Shown here piece by piece: positions 22,712-31,488 of a stretch of DNA of 58,433 nucleotides. Below the pieces are notes generated by a model, which saw only the letters and a program-made list of their open reading frames with translations, made no database searches and was not told where the DNA came from. This DNA comes from Acholeplasmatales bacterium DTU067 (GTDB lineage Bacteria; Bacillota_I; Bacilli_A; ML615J-28; CAG-698). Positions within the stretch are counted from its first letter, which is position 1, and each line of letters starts with the position of its first letter. Location: assembly GCA_001512995.1 (NCBI GenBank), contig LFRY01000057.1, forward strand, positions 19,750 to 78,182, in the 5' to 3' direction. The position numbers and the translations under genes were made by a program.

Positions 22712-25195
22712 ATGAAGAAAACATTATTGGTTTTAATGACTGTATTCGCTTTTGCAGTTTTTGTAGGTTGTAAAAGTGAAAAGTACCCGCAAATTTCGGA
22801 ATCGAACGAACTATATTTTTCAGCCAAAGAAGGAGAATATACTTATACCCTCACCAATGGAGAAGCATACGAAGAAATGAAAACCAAAGTCGGCTTGAAT
22901 CTCTTGCTCGATACGATTGACAGGGATCTTCTCCAATTTGTGAAAAGAAATGGCAAGAGTTATTGGGATTCGGTGACGGAAGAAGAAATTACGGAAAAAA
23001 TTGAGGAAGAAATTTTTCCGAGCGGAACCGACAATCTTACCGCTGATGAAATCGAAAAAGCACGTGAAGAGTTTTTCGATAAAATGTTCATCCAGTACGG
23101 TTTCAATACCGAAGATGAAGTTCGTGATTATTATCGCCTGACGCTTGCGAAGAGACTGTATGCGAGCGACCGCATTTTCGAACCCGAAGAAGAAGAGGGG
23201 GAGGAAGCAGGCGAGAAAAAAGATGATTTTTCGGAAGAAGAATATCAAAATTATTATAAGAATAATTATAAAAAAGGCTATTATGCACTCATCGTTGCAT
23301 ATGAAACTCCCAAACTTGTCCAACAGGCTTTGGAAAGCCTGAACGTCAGAATCGATAGAGGCATTTGGAGCTGGATTGATGGCAATCAGCTTTCCGAGTG
23401 GGAGATTGTTGAAACATTAATCGCTTTGTATAACAGCGCCAACTCCCATAAGTTGGACAATTATCCCGAAGCGACTCTGATATTGAATGAGGACACGGAG
23501 TACACTATTTCCGGAGACAAAATCAATTTCGTTTTGGAAAATATCAAAGACGAGCTCTTCTATACCCATAACGAGATTTACAGCTATGATTCCGTGCTTC
23601 AAAAACAGCTTCAGGACAATCTTGAAAGTTACGGGGAAGGCAGCAATTTCTATCTGAGAAATCCTTTAAGCAACGCGACCGGAAGCAGGCATTATTTGAT
23701 GATGAAGATTGCGGAAGAAGATGTTCCAGCATTTGAAGATGTAAAAGAGGAAATCAAAGAAAAACTGATTTCCGGCCGCCTCTCTTCCACATTCATATCC
23801 AAGAAGATTGCGCAATTACGAAGAGAGCATAATCTTGTCATCTACGATGATTTTCTTGAGGAAAGGTATTCCGAACAAGCCAAAGGTTTGGATGTGGAAT
23901 ATAAGGAAACGAAGAAGCTCAACGGGAATTTGGTCGCAAAAACTGATGTGAGTGAATACAGCGCCGACGAACTTTTTGAAATCATGAGCGAAGGTTACGG
24001 GCTCACTTTGGCTGCCTCGAAAATTGAGTATCTGAGATTGCTTTACAATCCGAAATACAATGATATTTATTCCATGGACAAAAGCCTGAAAGAATCTGAG
24101 CGGATCATTAAGGGCAAGGAGGATGAATATCAGGCAATCAAAAACGAAATCGAAGACGAAAAGGCGGCTTTTGAGGCCGGAGAATACAAGGACTATGGTT
24201 ACCCCGCGAAGATGGGCTGGAAGAATTTCATCAAGGTCCGTTACGGAGTGGCGACCGAAGAAGATGTTTTCTACCTCCTTCTCTTTAACCGCGTCAAGGA
24301 CAATTATGCGAAAAGCTTAGGCAAGATCACAGCTGCTGATTCGGAGCTTGCTGATTTTTACCTCAGGCAGATGCAAAAACAAGTTGATGACTATTTTAAA
24401 GCGAGGGGTATCCAACTGGTGATCGAAGTGCTCGACGAGAAAGGGAAGGCCAAAGATCCGGAAAAATGGAATGCTACTCAGAATGAGTATGCCAAGCACT
24501 TCTATAAGGACGTTCTTGACTTATTGGCCGCCGAACTTAAGGAAAACGAGACCCATGAAAAGAGATTGCATGAGCTCGTCACGGCTTACAAGAAAGCACC
24601 GCGATTCCTGGCAGGACTTCCCCAGGATAAAGACTCACAGCCCCTCGATGCCAGCCAATACCTGTATGAGGGCATTGAAATTTCCAAATATAAAACGGCC
24701 GGCTTGAACATCAGATTCTCCGATCTCGGCACATTCACCAACGGAAGCAAAGCCAAAGCTTTGAACGATGCTGCCAAAGAAATTTGGGACAAGGATCCTG
24801 ACAGCAAAGAAACTGTGATTTACGGTCTCGGTGAAGAGGAGATCCCCTACATCATCACAAGCGAAGGGTTCCATGTTTACATCAATCTGGAAACGATGCC
24901 CTTGAGCGAATGGGAAACAGGGAAAGTTTTGCCGACGATTGAACAAATCATGACCTATGAGAAGAGTTCTTCCGATTCGAGTCTGACTACCAAAATCAAG
25001 ACGGCAATCACCACTTATTATAAGCCCATCCATGACGAACTCACCGGAAGTTACAATGTTGCAGCAACATTGTATGAAGGCCTCAAGACTTTGGAAGTTG
25101 AGTTTGGACACGACCATTTCACGGCAACCGATTTTACCCGCTATCTGGATTTGCAGATAGCAAGCAATCGGGAGCGCCTGAAATACACCGATTGA
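22712..25195 (+). CDS. very large PrsA/SurA-like lipoprotein, second copy
   Basis: 827 residues. The lipobox ends FVGC with cysteine 20. It aligns along its length with the protein at 19172-21850: ELYFSAKEGEYTYTLTNGEAYEEMK, SVTEEEITEKIEEEIFP and RDYYRLTLAKRLYAS correspond to LYFEASEDGRKFSMTNQ, AVTEEEINEAIEKDKFP and KAHYRLKLAKKKYAA. The C-terminal parvulin-like pieces are RGIQLVIEVLDEKGK, KAPRFLAGLPQD and ITSEGFHVYINL, but the QFGYH motif has become SEGFH, so it is further from an active isomerase than its partner. A poly-Glu/Lys linker (EPEEEEGEEAGEKKDD) interrupts the N-terminal region. SD AAAGGAG. It ends at a strong terminator. Confidence 0.75.
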   Translation: MKKTLLVLMTVFAFAVFVGCKSEKYPQISESNELYFSAKEGEYTYTLTNGEAYEEMKTKVGLNLLLDTIDRDLLQFVKRNGKSYWDSVTEEEITEKIEEEIFPSGTDNLTADEIEKAREEFFDKMFIQYGFNTEDEVRDYYRLTLAKRLYASDRIFEPEEEEGEEAGEKKDDFSEEEYQNYYKNNYKKGYYALIVAYETPKLVQQALESLNVRIDRGIWSWIDGNQLSEWEIVETLIALYNSANSHKLDNYPEATLILNEDTEYTISGDKINFVLENIKDELFYTHNEIYSYDSVLQKQLQDNLESYGEGSNFYLRNPLSNATGSRHYLMMKIAEEDVPAFEDVKEEIKEKLISGRLSSTFISKKIAQLRREHNLVIYDDFLEERYSEQAKGLDVEYKETKKLNGNLVAKTDVSEYSADELFEIMSEGYGLTLAASKIEYLRLLYNPKYNDIYSMDKSLKESERIIKGKEDEYQAIKNEIEDEKAAFEAGEYKDYGYPAKMGWKNFIKVRYGVATEEDVFYLLLFNRVKDNYAKSLGKITAADSELADFYLRQMQKQVDDYFKARGIQLVIEVLDEKGKAKDPEKWNATQNEYAKHFYKDVLDLLAAELKENETHEKRLHELVTAYKKAPRFLAGLPQDKDSQPLDASQYLYEGIEISKYKTAGLNIRFSDLGTFTNGSKAKALNDAAKEIWDKDPDSKETVIYGLGEEEIPYIITSEGFHVYINLETMPLSEWETGKVLPTIEQIMTYEKSSSDSSLTTKIKTAITTYYKPIHDELTGSYNVAATLYEGLKTLEVEFGHDHFTATDFTRYLDLQIASNRERLKYTD

Positions 25196-25200
25196 CAAAG

Positions 25201-25229
25201 AATCTCTGCTAGCAGAGATTTTTTGTTTG
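25201..25229 (+). terminator. intrinsic terminator after the second lipoprotein
   Basis: AATCTCTG, CTAG loop, CAGAGATT (25201-25220), then TTTTTGTTT. Confidence 0.9.
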
Positions 25230-25231
25230 CG

Positions 25232-25260
25232 TTGAAAAACAGAGTAAAAAAATGTATAAT
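25232..25260 (+). promoter_or_regulatory. sigma-A type promoter of uvrB
   Basis: TTGAAA (25232-25237), 17 bases, TATAAT (25255-25260). I see no obvious LexA/DinR operator (CGAAC-N4-GTTCG type) beside it. Confidence 0.75.
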
Positions 25261-25285
25261 ATACATAATAATAACGGAGGCGATT

Positions 25286-27265
25286 ATGGGACTTTTCAAA
25301 CTGCACAGTGATTATAAACCGACGGGAGATCAGCCGGAAGCCATCGACAAATTAGTGAACAATATCAAAAACGGCGTCAAGGAACAAACCCTGCTCGGAG
25401 CAACGGGAACCGGCAAGACTTTTACAATCGCCAATGTCATTGAAAGAATCGGCAAAAAAACCCTGGTCTTGGCCCATAACAAAACCCTTGCGGGACAGCT
25501 CTACAGCGAACTGAAGGGTTTTTTTCCAGAAAACAGAGTCGAATATTTCATTTCTTACTATGATTATTACCAGCCTGAAGCGTATGTCGCCCACCGGGAT
25601 TTATACATCGAAAAGGACGCCAGCATCAACGACGACATTGACCAGATGCGGCACAGCACCGTGAGCTCGCTTTTGGAGCGGGAGGATGTGATCGTTGTCG
25701 CGAGCGTTTCTTGCATTTACGGCATCGGCAACCCCGAGGATTACAGAAACAAAATGCTCACGTTGAGGGTCGGCGACGTCATTCCCCGGGAGGAGATTCT
25801 GGAAAGACTCGTCAACATGCAATATGTGCGGAATGATTATGACATCAAGCGCGGGGTCTTTCGGGTCAAGGGCGAATCCCTAGACATCATCCCGCCTTAT
25901 GAGAAAAATGAAGCCATCCGCATTGAATTTTTTGATAACGAAATCGAAAAAATAAAAATCATCGACATCGTGAGCGGCCGGGCGCTTGCGGAAAAGAGGA
26001 TCGTGAATCTCTTTCCGGCAACTCTGTTTGCCGTCGATGATTGGAAAATGAAAGAAGCGATTCGGCGCATCAGAGAAGAATTGAAAGAAAGGGTCAAGTT
26101 TTTCGAAGAACAAGGGAAGCTGGTGGAAGCGCAGAGGATCAAGCAAAGGACCGAATATGACATCGAAATGTTGGAAGAAATCGGAACCTGCAGCGGGATT
26201 GAAAACTACTCCCGCCACATCGGGCTAAGGGAGGAGGGGGAGACCCCCTATACCCTGCTTGATTTCTTCAAAAAGGATTTTCTGCTGGTCGTCGACGAAT
26301 CCCACGTCACCCTGCCCCAGGTCCGGGGTATGTATGAAGGGGACCGTTCGCGGAAACTGAGTCTTGTGGAATACGGGTTCCGCCTGCCTTCCGCCCTCGA
26401 CAACAGGCCGCTCCGCTTTGACGAATTCTATGAAAAGCTGGACCGAATCATTTATGTCAGCGCCACTCCCGCCGATTTCGAAAAGGCGAGGAGCCACGAA
26501 ATTGTTGAACAAATCATCCGCCCGACGGGTCTTCTCGACCCAGAAATCGAAGTCCGTCCGACCGAAGGGCAGATAGACGATCTGATAAAGGAAATCGGCA
26601 AGCGCATCAGGGCCAACGAACGGGTCCTTGTTTTGACGCTGACAATCAAGATGAGCGAGGATTTGACCAAGTTTCTGCAGGAATTAAATATCAAAGTTGC
26701 TTACCTGCATTCGGAAATCAAATCCTTGGAAAGAATGGAAATCATCAGGGATCTGCGCACGGGCAAATACGACGTCCTGGTCGGAATCAATCTTCTGCGG
26801 GAAGGTCTGGACATCCCCGAGGTTTCCCTGATAGCAATTTTGGATGCCGACAAAGAAGGATTTTTACGGAGCGAAACATCATTGATTCAGATCATTGGCC
26901 GCGCCGCGAGAAACGCCAACGGCAAAGTCATCATGTATGCTGATGCGGTTACGGATTCGATGAAAAGAGCGATTGAAGAAACCTACAGAAGACGCTCAAT
27001 ACAAGACAGTTTCAATAAAGAACACGGCATCATCCCCAAGACCATTTACAAGCACATCACGGATTCTTTGATGGTGACCAAGGAAATCAAAGAAGAAGAG
27101 CACATCATTGATTCTAAGAACCTCAAGCAGATGTCGAAGCTAGAAATCAAGAAATTGCTTGGGGAATTGGAAGCGCAGATGCGGGAAGCCGCGCGTAAAT
27201 TGGATTTTGAGCAGGCGATGGCCCTGCGCGACATCATCTTTGAAATCAGAGCTGATTTGAGGTAG
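25286..27265 (+). CDS. uvrB: excinuclease ABC subunit B
   Basis: DNA-damage-verifying helicase-like subunit of nucleotide excision repair; works with UvrA and UvrC. 659 residues. Q-motif region [11 protein letters not shown], Walker [10 protein letters not shown] (about 39-47), beta-hairpin [12 protein letters not shown] (about 92-103), DEXD-type [11 protein letters not shown], helicase motif [11 protein letters not shown] and the C-terminal UVR motif ([22 protein letters not shown]) that binds UvrC. The start at 25286 follows CGGAGG. mnmA begins 3 bases after the stop. uvrA is not in the window. Confidence 0.97.
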   Translation: MGLFKLHSDYKPTGDQPEAIDKLVNNIKNGVKEQTLLGATGTGKTFTIANVIERIGKKTLVLAHNKTLAGQLYSELKGFFPENRVEYFISYYDYYQPEAYVAHRDLYIEKDASINDDIDQMRHSTVSSLLEREDVIVVASVSCIYGIGNPEDYRNKMLTLRVGDVIPREEILERLVNMQYVRNDYDIKRGVFRVKGESLDIIPPYEKNEAIRIEFFDNEIEKIKIIDIVSGRALAEKRIVNLFPATLFAVDDWKMKEAIRRIREELKERVKFFEEQGKLVEAQRIKQRTEYDIEMLEEIGTCSGIENYSRHIGLREEGETPYTLLDFFKKDFLLVVDESHVTLPQVRGMYEGDRSRKLSLVEYGFRLPSALDNRPLRFDEFYEKLDRIIYVSATPADFEKARSHEIVEQIIRPTGLLDPEIEVRPTEGQIDDLIKEIGKRIRANERVLVLTLTIKMSEDLTKFLQELNIKVAYLHSEIKSLERMEIIRDLRTGKYDVLVGINLLREGLDIPEVSLIAILDADKEGFLRSETSLIQIIGRAARNANGKVIMYADAVTDSMKRAIEETYRRRSIQDSFNKEHGIIPKTIYKHITDSLMVTKEIKEEEHIIDSKNLKQMSKLEIKKLLGELEAQMREAARKLDFEQAMALRDIIFEIRADLR

Positions 27266-27268
27266 CAT

Positions 27269-28390
27269 ATGAGCAAGAAAAAAGTGATATTGGGGCTATC
27301 CGGGGGCGTGGACAGCGCGGTCGCCGCCATCCGCTTGTTGGAGGAAGGCTACGAAGTTGAAGGGCTGTTCATGAGAAACTGGGATTCCTCCTTAAACAAA
27401 GACATCAGGGGCAATCCCCATGTCAATGACTCGGTCTGTCCGCAGGAAATAGATTATCTTGATGCGTTGGAGAGTGCCCGGATATTGGGAATCAAACTCC
27501 ACCGAGTCGATTTTGTTCAGGAATACTGGGATAAAGTTTTCACTTATTTTCTGGATGAATACCGGAAAAACCGCACTCCCAATCCCGACATCCTCTGCAA
27601 CAAAGAAATAAAATTCAAATGTTTCCTGGAAAAAGCTTTTGCCATGGGAGCGGATTACATTGCGATGGGGCATTATGCCCGCGTCCGCCATCATCCGGAA
27701 GTGGAGCTCCTCAGGGGCGTGGATCCTAGCAAGGACCAGAGTTATTTCCTCTGCCAGCTTTCCAAAGAGCAGCTTTCAAAAACCCTCTTTCCAATCGGAG
27801 ACATGCATAAGGGGCAAGTCAGAGAGCTTGCGAAAAGGCATAGGCTCAATGTCGCGAAGAAAAAAGACTCGACGGGTGTTTGTTTCATTGGCGAAAGGAA
27901 TTTCAAAGAATTCTTGAAGAATTATTTGCCTGCCAAGGAGGGAAACATGGAAACCCTCCGGGGGGAAGTCGTCGGACGGCATGAAGGAACGATGTACTAC
28001 ACCATCGGCCAACGCCGCGGCCTCGGTCTCGGCGGGGCGGGAGAACCTTGGTTCGTACTAGGCAAGGATGTGAAGAGGAACGTGCTCCTGGTCGGAAGGG
28101 GAGCCGAGCAGGAAATCCTTTATTCCAACCGCGCCATCATTACCGACATTAATTGGTTGAGCAAGGATTTTACGGAAAGGGAATGCACCGTCAAGTTCCG
28201 TTATCGCAGCAAGGATATTAAAGCTACAATCAAAAAAATCAATGAAAATACAATCGAAGTCCATTATCCCGGGCGCGCCAAAGCCGTTACCCCGGGACAG
28301 GCCGCCGTTTTCTATGATGGCGATCTTGTTCTGGGTGGGGGGACGATCGACAAAGTATATTTGGATGAGGAATTACGTCCTTATTGTTAG
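27269..28390 (+). CDS. mnmA: tRNA-specific 2-thiouridylase MnmA
   Basis: Adds sulfur to U34 of glutamate, glutamine and lysine tRNAs. 373 residues. PP-loop ATPase motif LSGGVDSAVAA near the start, RTPNPDILCNKEIKF with the first catalytic cysteine, GHYAR, KDQSYFLC, DSTGVCFIG with the second catalytic cysteine, and the C-terminal beta-barrel (GLGLGGAGEPWFV, KFRYRS). GAGGTAG lies just before the ATG. In Bacillus mnmA is close to recD2, as here. Confidence 0.96.
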   Translation: MSKKKVILGLSGGVDSAVAAIRLLEEGYEVEGLFMRNWDSSLNKDIRGNPHVNDSVCPQEIDYLDALESARILGIKLHRVDFVQEYWDKVFTYFLDEYRKNRTPNPDILCNKEIKFKCFLEKAFAMGADYIAMGHYARVRHHPEVELLRGVDPSKDQSYFLCQLSKEQLSKTLFPIGDMHKGQVRELAKRHRLNVAKKKDSTGVCFIGERNFKEFLKNYLPAKEGNMETLRGEVVGRHEGTMYYTIGQRRGLGLGGAGEPWFVLGKDVKRNVLLVGRGAEQEILYSNRAIITDINWLSKDFTERECTVKFRYRSKDIKATIKKINENTIEVHYPGRAKAVTPGQAAVFYDGDLVLGGGTIDKVYLDEELRPYC

Positions 28391-28399
28391 GGGGAAGCG

Positions 28400-30685
28400 A
28401 TGGAAGAAATTCATGGCACAGTGACGAAAGTGACTTATTATAATCCGGACACCCATTTCGGAGTGGTTCGCATCAAACTGGATTATAGGGATGAAAAGCT
28501 TGTAAAATACAGAGATAAGCTTTTTTCCAATTTGCTCACGGTCACGTGCAGTTTTGATCGCCAACCGATTGTAGACGAAGAATATGAATTCACGGGTGAA
28601 TTCGTCACCAATCAATACGGGCTTCAGTTCAAAGCCGCAAGTTATTTCCGCCGCGAAGCCAGCACTCCAGAAGGGATCATTGCCTTTCTTTCGAGCGAGC
28701 TCTTTCCCGGAATCGGAAAAGTGGCTGCTGCGCGTGTATATGAAGCTCTGGGAAAGGATTGCATTAATCTGATTGAAAAAAACCCCGAACTTGTGGAGGG
28801 GATTCCGGGGCTCAATTCAAAACAGAGGGAAACGCTCAAGACAAGGATTGTCGGGTTAGAAAAGCAAAAGCTGGTGCTCCTGAAACTTTTGGAGTTGGGA
28901 ATCACAATGAATGCCGCTTTGAAATTGTTGAAATCGCTCGGCGAGGATGCCTTTGAGATCATCAAAGAAAACCCCTATTGCTTGATTGACCGCGTTGAAG
29001 GATTCGGTTTCAGGAGAGCGGACAAAATCGCCATGGAAATCGGAATTCCCAAGAACAGTCCGCGCAGATTCGAAGCTTTGATTTTCTACCTTCTCCGAGA
29101 ACGCTGTTTCCGCACGGGAAATGTCTATCTCGAACATGAAGAACTCTTTCAACTTGCCGGAGAAGAACTGAACCGCGAAGAGAACATTTTCTTTTTAGAA
29201 GATTTTGAAAAAGCATTGAAAAATTTAGCCATCAACAAAAAAATCTATATTGATGAAGAAAAATGCGTTTATCTATTCAAACTCTACATATCAGAAAATC
29301 TCCTGGCACAAAAAGTCAATGAATTTTTGAAAAACGGAGTTCAAAAAGGATATAATATAAACGAAATTGAAATAATTATTAAAAAAATACAAGAAAAAAA
29401 CGGTATTGTTTATACCGAAAAACAAAGAGAAGCGATTATCCAAGCACTCTTGGAGCCGCTCGTGATCATCACCGGCGGTCCCGGAACCGGCAAGTCGACA
29501 ATCATCAAAGCAATCATTGAAGCGATCCTTGAACTTGAACCCAGCGAAGTGATTTCGGAAAGAATCGCATTGCTTGCGCCGACTGGTCGCGCCGCGAAAA
29601 GACTGAACGAAGTCTGCCGCTTCCCGGCGCAGACGATTCACCGTTTTTTGGGTTTTGAAGGACAAGGAATTTTCCGTTTCGGTCCGGAAGCGAAAACGGA
29701 CGCGAAAATCGTAATTATTGATGAATTTTCGATGGTCGATTTGAATCTGGCGGCAAGGCTTTTTTCCAGCCTCGAAAACGAAGCCAAAATAATCCTCATC
29801 GGCGACGTCGACCAATTGCCTTCTGTGGAGCCGGGAGAAGTTCTCGCGGATCTGATAGCTTCCAAAGAAATAAAAACGGTGCGGCTGGATCAGATTTACC
29901 GCCAATCCTCCGACTCCACGATCATCTCCCTTGCCCATTTCGTCAATCAGGGTTATGTGGGGGCGGACATTCTTGTGAAGCAGGAGGACAGAAACTTCAT
30001 TCGCCTGGATGACGGAAGCATTCTGCCCGGAATCTTAAAAACCGTCGAACAGGCAATTCTGAAAGGGATGGACCTCATCAGGGACATTCAGGTTTTAGTT
30101 CCCCTTTACAAAGGCGAAATCGGAATCCACGCCATCAATCGTAAGCTTCAGGAAAAATTCAATCCCGGTGACGGAAAGGAAATCAAAAACCAGGACAGGG
30201 TTTTTCGGGTCAACGACAAGGTCATCCAACTGGTCAATCGCAGCGAAAAAGGTGTCATGAACGGGGACATCGGCTACATCCTTTCCCTGAATCAGGAAGA
30301 AGGGGAATATAGCGGTCTCACTGTCATGTTTGACTTCGGCCCTGTCGATTATAAGATGGATGAACTGGAAGATTTGACGCATGCTTATGCGATATCAATC
30401 CACAAATCGCAGGGCAGCGAATACGATCTTGTCATCATACCTTTTTCTTACAAATATTATGTGATGCTCAAGCGGAAACTGATCTACACGGCAATCACAA
30501 GGGCCAAGAAATTTTTGGTCATGCTCGGAAACATTGACGCATTTCGCTTCGGGTTGAGGGACGTGGAGCTTAAAAGAAAAACAAAACTTTCCGAAAAAAT
30601 AAAAAATGGTTTCAATTTGCTTACTGATGATTTCGAAGAAGCAGAGCACATGGAAAATCTTTCGCCTTATGATTTCATGGATTGA
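28400..30685 (+). CDS. recD2: RecD2-type 5'-3' DNA helicase
   Basis: Superfamily 1B helicase acting in DNA repair without RecBC. An N-terminal OB-like region (1-80) and helix-hairpin-helix segments (FPGIGKVAAARVYEALG, EGIPGLNSKQ) precede the helicase core: Walker A ITGGPGTGKSTIIKAI (about 357-372), Walker B VIIDEFSMVD, GDVDQLPSVEPGEVL, and the C-terminal UvrD_C_2-like AYAISIHKSQGSEYD with ITRAKKFLVM. 761 residues is normal. It starts 9 bases after mnmA with GGGGGAAG as SD. Confidence 0.93.
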   Translation: MEEIHGTVTKVTYYNPDTHFGVVRIKLDYRDEKLVKYRDKLFSNLLTVTCSFDRQPIVDEEYEFTGEFVTNQYGLQFKAASYFRREASTPEGIIAFLSSELFPGIGKVAAARVYEALGKDCINLIEKNPELVEGIPGLNSKQRETLKTRIVGLEKQKLVLLKLLELGITMNAALKLLKSLGEDAFEIIKENPYCLIDRVEGFGFRRADKIAMEIGIPKNSPRRFEALIFYLLRERCFRTGNVYLEHEELFQLAGEELNREENIFFLEDFEKALKNLAINKKIYIDEEKCVYLFKLYISENLLAQKVNEFLKNGVQKGYNINEIEIIIKKIQEKNGIVYTEKQREAIIQALLEPLVIITGGPGTGKSTIIKAIIEAILELEPSEVISERIALLAPTGRAAKRLNEVCRFPAQTIHRFLGFEGQGIFRFGPEAKTDAKIVIIDEFSMVDLNLAARLFSSLENEAKIILIGDVDQLPSVEPGEVLADLIASKEIKTVRLDQIYRQSSDSTIISLAHFVNQGYVGADILVKQEDRNFIRLDDGSILPGILKTVEQAILKGMDLIRDIQVLVPLYKGEIGIHAINRKLQEKFNPGDGKEIKNQDRVFRVNDKVIQLVNRSEKGVMNGDIGYILSLNQEEGEYSGLTVMFDFGPVDYKMDELEDLTHAYAISIHKSQGSEYDLVIIPFSYKYYVMLKRKLIYTAITRAKKFLVMLGNIDAFRFGLRDVELKRKTKLSEKIKNGFNLLTDDFEEAEHMENLSPYDFMD

Positions 30686-30729
30686 AGAGATAATATAAAT
30701 GCATGCTTTTATCGGAAAGAGGTGGGATA

Positions 30730-30888
30730 TTGAATAAAGCTTTATCGTATATGCTAATCGGTGCTCTTGGTTCTGGCGCGCTTTTCCTCTATCTGAATAA
30801 TCGGGAAACGATTAACAGCAAGATGAAAAAATTGAAAAGAGAAGGGTTGAACAGAATCAAAAAGATTAAAGCAACGACAAATGAATAG
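30730..30888 (+). CDS. small one-helix membrane protein (DUF3918/YrzQ-like)
   Basis: 52 residues from TTG 30730: a hydrophobic segment (ALSYMLIGALGSGALFLYL) and a basic amphipathic tail (KMKKLKREGLNRIKKIK). AGGTGG lies 4 bases upstream; an ATG at 30703 would also work but has no SD. Position after recD2 and composition resemble the Bacillus DUF3918 small protein near yrrC, but the match is by memory and weak. It is closed by a good terminator. Confidence 0.5.
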   Translation: MNKALSYMLIGALGSGALFLYLNNRETINSKMKKLKREGLNRIKKIKATTNE

Positions 30889-30897
30889 TTCATTCTA

Positions 30898-30927
30898 AGA
30901 GCATAGGCCTGGAGTCTATGCTTTTTT
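30898..30927 (+). terminator. intrinsic terminator ending the uvrB-mnmA-recD2 operon
   Basis: AGCATAG (30900-30906) pairs with CTATGCT (30916-30922), followed by TTTTT. Confidence 0.85.
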
Positions 30928-30972
30928 AACGCAAATTACATTCATGGGAATAATATATTGGGGGAGGTAAGT

Positions 30973-31488
30973 ATGAAAGAAAAACTTAAAAAAATCATCA
31001 TTCCCCTGCTCGCTGTAGCGTTGCTTCTCCTGGGTTTCTTTTTCAGAAAGGAAGAGGAAACCCAACCCCGCATCGAAGGGAACGAGGAGAGCGCCGGCGC
31101 GGAGATAATTGTGGAAATAAAGGGGGAAGTGAGGTATCCCGGGGTTTATCAGGTTTCCGGGGATGCGAGAGTCTATGAGTTGGTCCGGATTGCAGGGGGT
31201 TTCACTTCAGCAGCCAATGCCGAATCAGTTAATTTGGCGGATTTTCTAAAGGACGGCTGTTCCATTTATGTCGCACCACGCGTGGAAGCCCAAAAAGGGA
31301 AAATATCCCTCAATCGAGCGTCTTTGGAAGAGTTGATGACGCTGAAGGGAATCGGGGAAGTGAGAGCGCAAAGCATCATTGATTACCGCGAATTGCATGG
31401 GGGTTTTAAAACCATTGATGAACTTAAGAATGTTCAGGGCATTTCCGAAAATCTTTTTGAACAGATTAAAGAATTCCTCACCTTATAG
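30973..31488 (+). CDS. comEA: competence DNA-binding protein ComEA
   Basis: Membrane-anchored receptor for double-stranded DNA in natural transformation. N-terminal anchor (IIIPLLAVALLLLGFFF), an SLBB domain (IVEIKGEVRYPGVYQV to NLADFLKDG, about 50-105) and a C-terminal double helix-hairpin-helix (ISLNRASLEELMTLKGIGEVRAQSIIDYR, about 117-170) ending at the stop. 171 residues. The start at 30973 has GGGGAGG upstream. comEC begins inside its 3' end; comEB is absent. Confidence 0.92.
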   Translation: MKEKLKKIIIPLLAVALLLLGFFFRKEEETQPRIEGNEESAGAEIIVEIKGEVRYPGVYQVSGDARVYELVRIAGGFTSAANAESVNLADFLKDGCSIYVAPRVEAQKGKISLNRASLEELMTLKGIGEVRAQSIIDYRELHGGFKTIDELKNVQGISENLFEQIKEFLTL

